From contig CAWDSH010000001.1 in assembly GCA_963804865.1 (NCBI GenBank), positions 992,001-1,056,000 on the forward strand: a stretch of DNA of 64,000 nucleotides, written 5' to 3'. The position numbers were made by a program, and so were the translations under genes. Shown here piece by piece: positions 9,750 through 18,920 of the stretch. The notes under the pieces are model-generated. The model was given only the letters and a program-made list of their open reading frames with translations. It was not told where the DNA came from and did not search any database. The stretch comes from CAVVEQ01 sp963804865. GTDB lineage: Bacteria > Chloroflexota > Anaerolineae > Anaerolineales > Anaerolineaceae. Each line of letters opens with the position of its first letter. The first letter of the stretch is position 1.

Positions 9750-10771
9750 TCCGCCCTCACTTGTTAATCATCGGTCCGTTGGTAGGCAAGAATCCGGGAT
9801 TCAACCCCACTCTGGGTGAAATCCTTGCAGGGCTGTTAGCCGATAGTGGATACCCCGTTTCTGCGGCATCATCGGTTCGGAATCGCTACTTACGCTTCGG
9901 TCACATCCTTTATTCCATTCTCGCAAAGAGCAAACAATTCGAATTATCCATCATCCAGGTTTATGGCAGAAATAGTTTTATCGTGGAAGACGCTGCATCC
10001 TGGTTATGCACCGTCCTGGGGATGAAGGTCATTCTTCATCTGCACGGCGGTTCACTCCCTGAGTTTTTTGAACGACATCCTGCTTGGTCTCACCGTGTAC
10101 TAAATCGGGCAAAAGCAATCGTTGTCCCTTCAGCATATTTAGCCGGGGCATTATCAAAATTGGGGTATTCTTCAACAATTATTCCAAATCCCTTGAATCT
10201 CTCTGATTATCCATACCGTATGCGAAAACGCGTCCGACCCAGGATATTGTGGATGCGTGCATTCCACGAAAATTACAATCCGGAAATGGCGATAAGGGTC
10301 CTCACCAGGCTTGAGGAGTTGATCCCTGATGCCGAATTAGTGATGGCTGGTCAGGATAAAGGATCACTTCCTAAAATGCGGAAATTAGCTCAAGAATTGG
10401 GAATAGGAAAGAGGGTCTTCTTCCCAGGTGTAATGGATAAAGATGCCAAGCAGCTGGAATCAAATAAATCTGACATCTTTATCAATACCAGTCGTATCGA
10501 TAACACCCCTGTCAGCATTCTTGAAGCCTTTGCCTTTGGTATGCCAGTAGTAAGCACAAATGTCGGTGGTATTTCAGTTTTTCTTAAAGATCGTGAAAAT
10601 GCAATTCTGGTTGATTCAAATTCGATCGAAGAAATGGTGCAAGCAATTCTTGAAATTATTCGAGATCCTCAGATAGCTTCCCATCTATCACAAAATGGAC
10701 GCATACTTGCGGAAGCTTCGGATTGGAACAGGTTGGAAAAATCCTGGAGTAACATTCTTAATTCACTATAA
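9746..10771 (+). CDS. Glycosyltransferase family 4
   Basis: 341 residues, GT-B. It has VILHLHGGSLPEFFERHP in the N-terminal domain, ILWMRAFHENYNPEMAIRVL opening the C-terminal domain, and the donor site NTPVSILEAFAFGMPVVSTN with its E-x7-type signature. It is a cytoplasmic polysaccharide-assembly enzyme. It overlaps the preceding GT2 gene by ATGA. Sugar and linkage are unknown. Confidence 0.87.
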   Translation: MIRPHLLIIGPLVGKNPGFNPTLGEILAGLLADSGYPVSAASSVRNRYLRFGHILYSILAKSKQFELSIIQVYGRNSFIVEDAASWLCTVLGMKVILHLHGGSLPEFFERHPAWSHRVLNRAKAIVVPSAYLAGALSKLGYSSTIIPNPLNLSDYPYRMRKRVRPRILWMRAFHENYNPEMAIRVLTRLEELIPDAELVMAGQDKGSLPKMRKLAQELGIGKRVFFPGVMDKDAKQLESNKSDIFINTSRIDNTPVSILEAFAFGMPVVSTNVGGISVFLKDRENAILVDSNSIEEMVQAILEIIRDPQIASHLSQNGRILAEASDWNRLEKSWSNILNSL

Positions 10772-10773
10772 AG

Positions 10774-11808
10774 ATGGAATTGGGTCGAATGAACCTGCCT
10801 TTAGTAACTGTAATAATGCCAATCTGTAATGAAGCAGCCACCATTGAACGATCATTGGGTGCTATCCTTGCGCAAAATTATCCGCGCAATAAGATGCAAA
10901 TCCTGATCGCAGTTGCAGAATCCACCGATGAGACATTAAAGATAATAGAGCGTGTAAAAAAAGGTGACAATAGAATTTCTATCCTTGAGAATCCTGAGCA
11001 TATTGTCTCAAAAGGACTCAATCTCGCGTTAAAGCAAGCCAGGGGAGAATTCATTATAAGAGTAGATGGACATACAATTATTGCGCCGGATTACATACAA
11101 TCCTGTGTCGATGAATGGCAACGAACGAAAGCAGAAAACGTGGGCGGCAGAATGAATGCACTCGGCCAAAATGGGTTTGGCCAAGTGGTTGCAGTTGCCA
11201 CAAGTTCGGTTTTTGGCGTGGGTGACGCCCGCTTTCACTATTCCGACAAGAAAGGATATGTTGATTCAGTTTACATGGGTGCCTGGCCAAGATCAATATT
11301 CAGCAAGCTGGGTGGTTTTGATGAGGAGTTGGTCCGAAATCAGGATGATGAATTCAATTACCGCATATGCGAATCCAAAGGCAAAATCCTACTGAGTCCA
11401 AGCATCACCTCTTTATATTTTGTACGAAGTTCACCAAGTGGTTTATGGAAGCAATATTTCCAATATGGATTCTGGAAAGTCCGCGTGCTTCAAAAACATC
11501 CCCGTATGGTGAGATTAAGACATTTTGTTCCCTCATTGTTTGTCCTTTCAATCATCCTGAGCACCATATTTTCTATTGTCACGAAAAACAATGATCTCCT
11601 AACAATTCTCCTTTTGATATACCTGATCATAAATCTCATCTTTTCGCTCCTGCTGGGCATTAAGACCCGCATCACTTATCCAATCCTCCTTCCATTGGTC
11701 TTTGCGATTCTACATGTATCATATGGCACTGGCACTCTCTCAGGATGCGTTCACTTTGCTGCAAGGTGGAATGATCGAAGTTGGAAAGTGCCCAAATTCA
11801 ATGACTGA
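10774..11808 (+). CDS. Glycosyltransferase family 2, ExoA-like, with C-terminal membrane helices
   Basis: 344 residues. The N-terminal GT-A domain has VTVIMPICNEAATIERSLGA, the RVDGHTIIAPDYI metal and donor motif, and FDEELVRNQDDEFNYRI, all typical of the ExoA/succinoglycan-type GT2 group. After about residue 240 there are three to four hydrophobic helices, so the enzyme is membrane-anchored with its catalytic domain in the cytoplasm. ATG 10774 is used here; ATG 10789 (MNLPLV) is an alternative. The last 8 nt overlap the next methyltransferase gene. Confidence 0.85.
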   Translation: MELGRMNLPLVTVIMPICNEAATIERSLGAILAQNYPRNKMQILIAVAESTDETLKIIERVKKGDNRISILENPEHIVSKGLNLALKQARGEFIIRVDGHTIIAPDYIQSCVDEWQRTKAENVGGRMNALGQNGFGQVVAVATSSVFGVGDARFHYSDKKGYVDSVYMGAWPRSIFSKLGGFDEELVRNQDDEFNYRICESKGKILLSPSITSLYFVRSSPSGLWKQYFQYGFWKVRVLQKHPRMVRLRHFVPSLFVLSIILSTIFSIVTKNNDLLTILLLIYLIINLIFSLLLGIKTRITYPILLPLVFAILHVSYGTGTLSGCVHFAARWNDRSWKVPKFND

Positions 11809-12514
11809 TCCACCCGATATCAAGCGTTTACGAGATGAATATAAACGCAGGGAGCAGAATGCAGGCAATACTAAAAAATATGCTTTGAAAAATGAAGCAT
11901 ACAAATTCCTGATCGATCAGAGAAGAAAATCCATCCGAGAATTGCTCGAGAATTCAGAAAGGTGTGACCTTCAAGGTAAAGCTATTCTTGATATAGGTTG
12001 TGGTAAGGGAGACGCATTTCGAGATCTGATTGAATCAGGCGCCCAGGAGGAGCGCTATGTTGGAATTGATCTTTTGTTTGATCGTCTCCACCTTGCAAAA
12101 AAAGAATTTCCACAATCCATATTTATTTGTTGTGATGCGCAAGATTTACCATTCCCCGATCTGAGTTTTGATTTTTGTCTTCAATTTACCGCATTTTCTT
12201 CATTACTGGATAATACGATCAAACAAAGAATGGCAATGGAAATGCTTCGAATTATCAGGCATGCCGGATTTATACTTTGGTATGATTTTCTGTGGAATCC
12301 CACCAATTTACACACACGTGGAATTGCCCTGAGAGAAATTTTCCATCTATACCAACACTGCACCATCAGACATCAGCGGATTACCCTGGCGCCACCCATC
12401 GCAAGGATCGTGATCAAGCTTTCATTAAAGTCCTGCGAACTGCTTGAGCAATTAAGGATATTCAATTCCCATATTATCGCGATTATCCAACCCAATGAAA
12501 AACCAGCAGCCTGA
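11801..12514 (+). CDS. SAM-dependent methyltransferase (Methyltransf_11 type)
   Basis: About 237 residues from the ATG at 11801. An upstream in-frame start at 11702 would be buried in the previous gene. Motif I is ILDIGCGKGDAFRDL, followed by YVGIDLLFDRLHLAKKEFP and CCDAQDLPFPDLSFDFCLQ, the usual motif II-III region. The C-terminal part lacks membrane helices. As the last gene of the polysaccharide locus it may methylate a glycan or a lipid-linked intermediate. Its stop codon sits in the loop of a terminator hairpin. Confidence 0.78.
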   Translation: MTDPPDIKRLRDEYKRREQNAGNTKKYALKNEAYKFLIDQRRKSIRELLENSERCDLQGKAILDIGCGKGDAFRDLIESGAQEERYVGIDLLFDRLHLAKKEFPQSIFICCDAQDLPFPDLSFDFCLQFTAFSSLLDNTIKQRMAMEMLRIIRHAGFILWYDFLWNPTNLHTRGIALREIFHLYQHCTIRHQRITLAPPIARIVIKLSLKSCELLEQLRIFNSHIIAIIQPNEKPAA

Positions 12515-12524
12515 TGGCTGCTGG
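12503..12524. terminator. Bidirectional terminator between convergent operons
   Basis: CCAGCAGCC-TGAT-GGCTGCTGG is a perfect 9-bp stem with a 4-nt loop. It is followed by TAATTATTTT on the plus strand and by TTTTTC on the minus strand. The stop codon of the plus-strand methyltransferase gene lies in the loop. The hairpin would close both the polysaccharide locus and the minus-strand corrinoid/PTS operon. Confidence 0.75.
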
Positions 12525-12527
12525 TAA

Positions 12528-13518
12528 TTATTTTCTTCCCTCTTCATAAAAGGCTTCGAGATTTTCCAATGATGTACCCGGTGGGATATCACACCCGGAT
12601 GAGAGAATAAAATTCTTTCTCGGTCCCACTTTATCCAATAGATCACGAACAGCAATTCTCACATCCTCAGGTTTGCCGTTGAAAAAAACACCAGCAGGAT
12701 CAATATTTCCACCAAGGACGATCGTGTCATCAACATAGTCTAACGCTCTAGGTAAATCCATGAACGCCCCGAAGTGATAGATTATCGCACCTGATTCGAG
12801 TGTCTTTTCTAAATGCGCAAACTTGGCACCGCAATTATGAAGGATGGGAATGAATAGGTCAGTTTGGGTCTGCTCTACAATTCGTTTGATATATGGCGCA
12901 GAATATCTGGCCAGGCTTTTTGGGGAAAGAAGACCTGCCGTTGGTTCTGCGATAATCACACCGGATGCACCTACCTCCCGAAACGCACGGGAATATTCTA
13001 TTAGAAATTTGGTCGTTTTTTCAAGGACGCGCTCTGCCAAGTCAGGTTCTGTTGCGGTAGCTTCAAGAATTTCACTGACCCCGTATAATCGACCGGCGAG
13101 AGAGAACGGACCAATCATCCCTCCCAATACAGGTTTCCCAGTGCTTGCCTGAACTAATTTACGGGCTGCATCCAGGTGCACCAGGGTGCGTTTTTCTCCG
13201 GGCTGTGGTATGCGCATTGACTGGATTTGCTGCTCCGAAGTAATTAACCTGCCAAGAACGGTCGGGATTTCATCATCCGCCAATCGTATCTCAGCTCCAA
13301 ATGCTTCAGCTTCAGCACTCAGATCCATTGCTGTAAGGAGCGCGGCTGACTGATAAATGATCATTCAAGGCAAGGACGGATTCAACCTGTAAATCGGGAT
13401 TCGATACTATCTCCCGGACAGTACCTTTGGTCCAATTCAAGCCTGTGTAAGCACCAATCGGCATAATAAAACGACCCGGTGAACGAAGCACCAGATCAAA
13501 GATTGAGAGTTTTTCCAT
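12528..13518 (-). CDS. UroD-superfamily corrinoid methyltransferase (MtaA/MtbA-like), frame break near 13356
   Basis: Removing one T from a TTT run (plus-strand 13355-13357) joins the N-terminal piece (MEKLSIFDLVLRSPGRF...ALNDH) to YQSAALLTAMDLSAEAEAFG and gives about 330 residues, the usual length of the family. Two features point to methyl transfer rather than haem synthesis. The first is a HNCG motif (H-x-C-G, in PILHNCGAKFAHL), the second a late cysteine in LSSGCDIPPGTSLENL. These are the zinc ligands of MtaA/MtbA-type methylcobamide methyltransferases. It lies 2 nt after the corrinoid-protein gene, its likely methyl donor or acceptor. The final acceptor could be coenzyme M, tetrahydrofolate or another thiol and is not determined. 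Confidence 0.82.
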
Positions 13519-13520
13519 TC

Positions 13521-14157
13521 CTAATTCAACAGGCTTTTTGCCAAATTAACTGCCTTGCTGGCATCTGTGGCAAAACCATCAGCACCGATGGACTTGGCAT
13601 AATTCTCTGTCACGGGTGCACCACCCACCATGATCTTTACCTTTGTTCGGAGGCCTGCAGCTTCCAATGCCAATATGGTATCCTTCATGCGCGGCATGGT
13701 AGTTGTCAATAGAGCAGACATTGCCAGAATATTGGCTTCATGGGACTTTAAGGTATCAACGAACTTTTCAGCCGGCACATCCGTTCCCAAGATCAATGAT
13801 CTCAAAACCAGATCCCTCCAGCATCATCGCCACAAGGTTTTTACCAATATCATGAAGGTCGCCCTGAACAGTGCCGATGACCACTTTTCCTGCAGATTGA
13901 ACGTCGGCTTTCTTAAGTGCAGGTTTGAGAACACTCAACCCAGCCTGCATGGCGCGGGCGCTGATCAGCATCTCAGGTACAAAGTATTCACCTTCTTCGA
14001 ATAGCCTCCCTACCTCCGCCATGGCTTTGATCATGCCTTCGTTTAATACTTGGCTGGCATCCATTTGAGACTCAAGCGCAGCTGTCACACCTTCCTTGGC
14101 TGCAGTTGCATTTCCTTCAAGGATAGCATCGTAAATTGATTTCAATACATCACTCAT
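13521..14157 (-). CDS. Corrinoid (B12-binding) methyl-carrier protein, MtbC/MttC-like, frame break near 13787
   Basis: The protein has a helical cap domain (MSDVLKSIYDAILEG...LNEGMIKAMAEVGRLFEEGEYFVPEML) and then a cobalamin-binding Rossmann domain with GDLHDIGKNLVAMMLEGSGF. This is the D-x-H-x-x-G motif whose histidine is the lower cobalt ligand. Removing one G from GGG at 13786-13788 restores FEIIDLGTDVPAEKFVDTLK and the C-terminal SALLTTTMPRM and VGGAPVTENYAKSIGADG segments. The repaired length of about 211 residues is normal for stand-alone corrinoid proteins. It would shuttle a methyl group between the two UroD-type proteins of this operon. Confidence 0.88.
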
Positions 14158-14177
14158 TAATAATCTCCTTCGAGAAT

Positions 14178-15149
14178 TTATTTTAGATCCAGCACTTTTT
14201 GAGCAGTTTGGTTATCTGTAATCAACGCATTCACGTACCCGCCGCGCAAGGCTCCCTGGATCGACCGAACCTTACTCGGTCCACCCGCCACCCCAATACG
14301 AATGGGGATTGCCAGGAGATCATCCCTTTGGATCCCTACAAGGCGCTCGCAAAAATCTGCGCAAACTTCATGACCCTGATAATCAAAATGAAGGCCACAG
14401 ACCGCACCAACCGCACCATGTTCTTGAAGACTGACGATCTCATTCAACGGGACAGTCCCTGCGCGGTAGAAACTTGAAAAGCTGGGTTCTGTGCTGCCAA
14501 TACCCAATAAGGCAACATCCACCTTTCTTGCCAGCTCGAGCGTTTCGCGAATACCCTGGTGAGCTCGCAGCTCTTTGGCCAGTTCCGCTGTCTGGCAAAA
14601 AAATGGGGCATCCAGGAAATAACCTTCACCTCCCAGTTTTTGCGCCATACTCGTTATCAGATTATGACCATCATATTCATGGATGCTAGGTCCCATGGAA
14701 CCCGCCAATTGAACCACTTTTATTGGCATCGGTTTATCAGCTTCGAATTGCTCAACCACCGCTGACGCGGAAGTGCCCCAGGTGAGACCAAATATCACAC
14801 CGGGTGAAAGATAACGGTGGATTAATTGCGCACCAGCGCCCCCGAGATAATTTAAAAGATTTGCACTTTCATTCGTTCGAACTACAACAACATATACTGA
14901 ATACAGCTTGAATTTTTTGGTTAAAGCAGCTTCAAGCTCATGATCTGATTCAAGTGGACGTAAAATCCGGATATCGACTATCCCATTCTGTCTGGCTTCC
15001 GTCAATAACCTGGATACCATCGAACGCGTAAGATTGACTCTTTTGCCTATTTCGCTTTGATTCATCTCTTCAAGGTAATACATTTCAGCGATATCAGCCA
15101 GAAGCCGGGTTTGTTCCTGAGAAGAGCGCTGCTCAGGCATGCTCGCCAC
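14178..15149 (-). CDS. SorC/DeoR-type sugar-binding transcriptional regulator
   Basis: 323 residues. The N-terminal HTH has LLADIAEMYYLEEMNQSEIG and LTRSMVSRLLTEARQNGIV, characteristic of the SorC/CggR family. The large C-terminal effector domain has VIFGLTWGTSASAVVEQF, VVQLAGSMGP and LLGIGSTEPSFSSFYRAG, which bind phosphorylated sugars in relatives. It probably represses its own operon by binding the operator pair at 20766-20799 and is released by a phosphosugar made by the PTS (inference). ATG 15140 (MPEQRS) is an alternative start. The start overlaps the end of the NifS-like gene by 17 nt. Confidence 0.87.
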   Translation of the reverse strand: MASMPEQRSSQEQTRLLADIAEMYYLEEMNQSEIGKRVNLTRSMVSRLLTEARQNGIVDIRILRPLESDHELEAALTKKFKLYSVYVVVVRTNESANLLNYLGGAGAQLIHRYLSPGVIFGLTWGTSASAVVEQFEADKPMPIKVVQLAGSMGPSIHEYDGHNLITSMAQKLGGEGYFLDAPFFCQTAELAKELRAHQGIRETLELARKVDVALLGIGSTEPSFSSFYRAGTVPLNEIVSLQEHGAVGAVCGLHFDYQGHEVCADFCERLVGIQRDDLLAIPIRIGVAGGPSKVRSIQGALRGGYVNALITDNQTAQKVLDLK

Positions 15150-16302
15150 CTGTCAAACACTTGTGATAGATGCCGGGAAGAACATCCATGAATAGATCGA
15201 TCTCATCAAGGGTTGTTGGATTACCCATGGAAATTCGCAAAGTTGACTCAATCTCTTGATGCGATTGCATCATTGCTAGAAGGACATGGGAAGGTTCAAT
15301 ATCCCTTGATGTGCAAGCCGAACCTAATGAGACTGCGATGCCTGCCTGGCTTAATAGGAGTAGCATCATCTCCGCAACCGCACCCGGGAATCTAGCGGAA
15401 ACGATATGAGAAGCAGAATATTCTGGATTCCCGTTAATGATCGCTTCTGGGATTTCGCCCGCCAACCTTTTCAGCAGATGGGAACGTAATTCGTGTAGAT
15501 GCTGATCGATCATCTCACGGTCCCGTCCGACCTTTTGAAGCGCAGCTGCCAGTCCTAATATCCCGGGCATGTTTTCTGTTCCAGCTCGGTGACCATTTTC
15601 CTGCGGACCACCCAGGAGCTGTGGAGTGATTTCAATTCCTTTGCGAATATATAAAGCACCAATCCCTTTTGGACCATAAATCTTATGACCTGAAAGAGAA
15701 AGAAGATCAGGTTCAATCTTTGGAATTATTTGGTCTTCCAGGAATAATCCTTGAACTGCATCCGTGTGGAAAAGCGCTCCATGTTTATGAGTAATCGAAC
15801 TCAATTCTTTGATTGGCTGGATTGAACCTATTTCATTGTTCACCAGCATGATCGAGACCAATTTTGTCTCAGGTCTTAAGGCAGCATGGAGCGATTCAGC
15901 GTGGACGATCCCATCACTATCCACTGGCAAGTAAGTAACTGCATATCCCTCTTTTTCAAGTTCAGCAGCAGCATGCAGCACGGCATGATGTTCAATGGAA
16001 CTGGTTATCAAGTGCGCTTGATTCGGGAGAGAACCTTTTCATGATTCCCAGCAATGCCAGGTTATCGGCTTCTGTGGCTCCGCTGGTAAATACAATTTCA
16101 TCGGGAAGGCAATCCCAATACTGAAGCGATTCCTCTTCGGGACCTGCTCCTTCAAATCCATCGCCTGGCGACCTGCCCAATGCATGCTGGATGGATTGCC
16201 AAACATGCCTTCCAATGCCGGCATCATCGCTGCCACGACTTCTGGATCAACGGGGGTTGTTGCACAATAATCGAGATAAATTTGACTTCCTGGCTGAATC
16301 AT
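15133..16302 (-). CDS. Cysteine desulfurase (NifS/IscS-like, class V aminotransferase), two frame breaks
   Basis: Three frame segments make one PLP enzyme of about 390 residues. They are YLDYCATTPVDPEV with FGNPSSMHWAGRQA, then CLPDEIVFTSGATEADNLAL, then ITSSIEHHAVLHAAAELEKE through LLSLSGHKIYGPKGIGALYI, which holds the PLP lysine in SGHK. The mobile-loop cysteine is in VSLGSACTSRDIEPSHVL. The break near 16140 needs one added C and the one near 16018 one deleted A. It would mobilise sulfur from cysteine. Its place in a PTS/corrinoid operon is unusual: it may serve an Fe-S or thiol need of the pathway, or be a passenger. Confidence 0.82.
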
Positions 16303-16306
16303 TCCT

Positions 16307-16625
16307 TCAAGCTGTCTCTCTTAATGATAAGAAATCTCTTTTAACCTGTTCCATAATCTGGGTAATAACATCAGGTTCGTCCAGGTCACGCAACAAGGGC
16401 CTAATATTCAATATCGTGTTTTTAGTATCAGCCTGAGAATAAGCAGGTAATAATTGCAGGATGAGATCTGCTTCCGGAGGGGTGGAATAGTTTTCCCAAA
16501 CGCTGTAGGTCTTGACCTTGACCGAATAACCGGCAGCCGCCAAGAGTCTCACGCAAATGGTCAGCCACGATGACCATCCTGTTACCGCACCAGCCTCCAA
16601 CAATACAGATGGAATATTCTTTCAT
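16307..16625 (-). CDS. PTS IIB-like small protein (divergent), frame break near 16550
   Basis: Two frames combine into about 105 residues: MKEYSICIVGGWCGNRM and VIVADHLRE, then LAAAGYSVKVKTYSVWENY with PEADLILQLLPAYSQAD. Length, the early Cys-Gly, the beta-alpha-beta pattern and a location just after the IIC gene fit a PTS_IIB lactose/galactitol-type protein. However, the CGNRM segment differs from the usual C-G-x-G-x-x-T-S phosphocysteine loop. It could be a second IIB domain or a IIB-derived regulator. The repair is a one-base deletion. The IIB assignment is an inference. Confidence 0.5.
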
Positions 16626-16700
16626 TACTTTTATTGTTATTTCTTCAAGGGAAGCTTCTGCCAGGATTTCTTCTGGCAGAAGCTTTATTAAACAAAAAGA

Positions 16701-17996
16701 TTAGAAGCCAGGCAGAGCCAGGCCGAAGAGTTTATAACCGTATTGAATGATTGTACCGAGAATATCACCACCCATATCCCAGCTTGCGAGTTTCAAACCA
16801 GCTGCAATCTGGTCGCCATATTGACCCATATTGGCATAAGCCTGGGTATGCCAGGGTGCAGTCAGGGTTGATAGGAACATGAACGGCAAGGCGTAGATGA
16901 TCAGGACGATCACGGTCTTGATAACATTACCCTTGGTATAGGGAACCACCGCGCCAGCCCAGAATGGAACGACAGCCAGGGAAGCAATGGGCAACATTTG
17001 CACTGCAGGGATGGCTGCAGAAATGAGTACAAATATCGGGAACAGGATGACTGTGGAAGCCATCACTGCCGGATGACCCAGCAGAACTGCGCAGTCAACT
17101 GCCACGTGGATCTCACGACCCTTGAAACGCTCACGCATGTAGGAAACGATGGACATGGTGATCGGAATGAGGCCTTCTGAAAGCAGCGAGACCATGCGGG
17201 GTAGCAGAACCATCATCGTCGCAACCTTCATACCCAGTCCCAAGATGCCTGCCACATTGTACCCGGCTGCAATACCGATAACAAATCCAAGCAATAGACC
17301 CATGATGACGGGTTCACCGACCAGGCCAAAGCGTTTCTTTATTCCTTCAGGGGAAGCATCCCAATCCTTTATCCCAGGGATGCGGTCGAGTAACCAGACG
17401 ACCGGAATGGCAACCAACGAAGCCTGTACAGTGGTTCCGCATGGAACGCCGATACCAGGCATGTCATTGAATTCCTGGTATTTTTTAGCGGTGAGGTCAC
17501 TCATCAGGCTACCGAGCACCAGGTAAATCAACGCAGCAATCACGCCCATGGGAATACTGCCGGTCAATCCCCAGACGATACCGCCAAGTGCTGAGCCATG
17601 CCAGTAGGACCAGACATCCGTCCAGATGGTCTTGGTGAGCTTTAGTACCACCATGAGGATATTGACCACGAGTATACCTACGATAACTGCTGCCACACCC
17701 GGCCAACCCCAGGCGATGCCAGCATCCGCCCAGTTGACATCCACCAAGTTCTTGGCGATGCCCATGCGGTCTGCCAGTGCCTGTACCGCTGGTGTCATTG
17801 CAGCAACAATCAGGTCGACCACAAGGAATAAGCCAGCCAGGCCTACACCGGTGGTCACGCCGCCACGGATGGCTTTCTGCCACCCAACGCGGAAGACGAG
17901 GCCCAGGAGGATCAACACGATCGGAACGATTACTGTGGATCCCAGGCCGAGGAACCAAGCAACTGCACTTTGAACTGCACCAACAACTGCATCCAT
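16701..17996 (-). CDS. PTS galactitol-type permease subunit IIC
   Basis: 431 residues with about ten membrane helices. GatC-family segments include FLGLGSTVIVPIVLILLGLV at the start, a central loop with GIPCGT-like PGIGVPCGTTVQASL, and FGLVGEPVIMGLLLGFVIGI. This is the membrane channel of a galactitol-class phosphotransferase system, moving a polyol or sugar inward while the partner IIB phosphorylates it. The order on the minus strand is IIA, IIB, IIC, with a GGAGAAGAAAT-like ribosome binding site before the ATG. Substrate is not assured: the accompanying aldolase and methyltransferases suggest something other than plain galactitol. Confidence 0.87.
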   Translation of the reverse strand: MDAVVGAVQSAVAWFLGLGSTVIVPIVLILLGLVFRVGWQKAIRGGVTTGVGLAGLFLVVDLIVAAMTPAVQALADRMGIAKNLVDVNWADAGIAWGWPGVAAVIVGILVVNILMVVLKLTKTIWTDVWSYWHGSALGGIVWGLTGSIPMGVIAALIYLVLGSLMSDLTAKKYQEFNDMPGIGVPCGTTVQASLVAIPVVWLLDRIPGIKDWDASPEGIKKRFGLVGEPVIMGLLLGFVIGIAAGYNVAGILGLGMKVATMMVLLPRMVSLLSEGLIPITMSIVSYMRERFKGREIHVAVDCAVLLGHPAVMASTVILFPIFVLISAAIPAVQMLPIASLAVVPFWAGAVVPYTKGNVIKTVIVLIIYALPFMFLSTLTAPWHTQAYANMGQYGDQIAAGLKLASWDMGGDILGTIIQYGYKLFGLALPGF

Positions 17997-18052
17997 GATT
18001 TCTTCTCCTTGAAAATAGATTTGATATAGCTTGCGCTATTTACTGCCTGTAG

Positions 18053-18355
18053 TTAATGCCCTGGCGCTTTTTTGATCAGGTCAACGATTTTATCGAGGAG
18101 AACTGCTTTTTCCTCATTTGATCCAATCAGCAGTGGCATGCCCTGCAGCACCGGTACATCAAAGGTGCGGAAGATTTTCATCATGGACACAACCATGTCC
18201 ATTTGATCGACAAATCGATCTATATCAGCCATCAAGATCCGTTTGACGACAACATCGTGGAGCCCTTCTTTATCCATGCGCTCCTTGATGGCATCTTCAG
18301 CAATGGTGGACGTATTGATTCCCGCACCGCATGCAACAACTATTAATTTGCTCAT
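18053..18355 (-). CDS. PTS galactitol-type IIB subunit
   Basis: 100 residues. MSKLIVVACGAGINTSTIAE carries the P-loop cysteine (C9 in ACGAGINTST) that is phosphorylated by IIA and passes phosphate to the incoming substrate. The rest (DIDRFVDQMDMVVSMMKIF and KIVDLIKKAPGH) follows the GatB pattern. It is a cytoplasmic protein encoded between the IIA and IIC genes. EI and HPr genes are not in this window and must be elsewhere for the system to work. Confidence 0.88.
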   Translation of the reverse strand: MSKLIVVACGAGINTSTIAEDAIKERMDKEGLHDVVVKRILMADIDRFVDQMDMVVSMMKIFRTFDVPVLQGMPLLIGSNEEKAVLLDKIVDLIKKAPGH

Positions 18356-18453
18356 TCACAACTCCTTCTGTAAAAGGTATCTATTTCAATAATTTCATGG
18401 TTTGTCTTGTTTGTTCCGTCCTCCTTCCCGCAGAACCTCCAGAAACGCTGTTC

Positions 18454-18915
18454 TCAGTTCAAGTGGAGTTCACGCTTGAGCCAGATGGCAGCATCCTTGG
18501 GAGTAGTCAGGTCCCGCAACTCGGTTAATTTTGACGATTCACTAAATAACAACGATAAATGTCGCAGCACTTCAATCTGTTCCTCTGGCGATTTGTTCGC
18601 CAGGATGAACACCATCCATACTTGCAAATCTTCGTCAGGATCACCCATATTCTTGAAAATTACAGGTTTCTTCAATCGTGCAAATGCCAGTGCAGAATCA
18701 ATAACACCTATCGCGTCAGCGTGTGGAAAAGCAATACAGAATGGTTTCGTGGGCAGTCCGGTGGGATGTTCATTTTCTCTTTTGATCGTAGCGGAACCAT
18801 AATCCTTGCTGACATATCCACTTGAATGCAGACGATCCGACAACGCGGAAATGATCTCTTCCGCTGAAGATGCTTCGTGATCGATTAGAACCAGATTGTC
18901 ATCAAATTTCAACAT
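18454..18915 (-). CDS. PTS IIA subunit (fructose/mannitol/galactitol IIA_2 domain)
   Basis: 153 residues. The phosphorylated histidine lies in FCIAFPHADAIGV, the PTS_EIIA_2 active-site strand. It is preceded by EIISALSDRLHSSGYV and followed by VWMVFILANKSPEEQIEVL and LSLLFSES, all family landmarks. It takes phosphate from HPr and gives it to the IIB cysteine. The gene starts 5 nt after the aldolase stop. About 98 nt separate it from the IIB gene; no clear promoter was seen there. Confidence 0.87.
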   Translation of the reverse strand: MLKFDDNLVLIDHEASSAEEIISALSDRLHSSGYVSKDYGSATIKRENEHPTGLPTKPFCIAFPHADAIGVIDSALAFARLKKPVIFKNMGDPDEDLQVWMVFILANKSPEEQIEVLRHLSLLFSESSKLTELRDLTTPKDAAIWLKRELHLN

Positions 18916-18920
18916 ATAAA

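Noticed and set aside
12528..16625. Interpretation of the broken corrinoid, UroD, NifS and IIB-like genes as a decaying operon
   Set aside because: All breaks are single-base and reversible, active-site residues remain, and intact genes of the same operon have an optimal promoter and operators.
17509..17973. ORFs of 115-149 residues overlapping the PTS IIC gene
   Set aside because: They are alternative frames of a highly conserved membrane subunit and have composition unlike any protein family.
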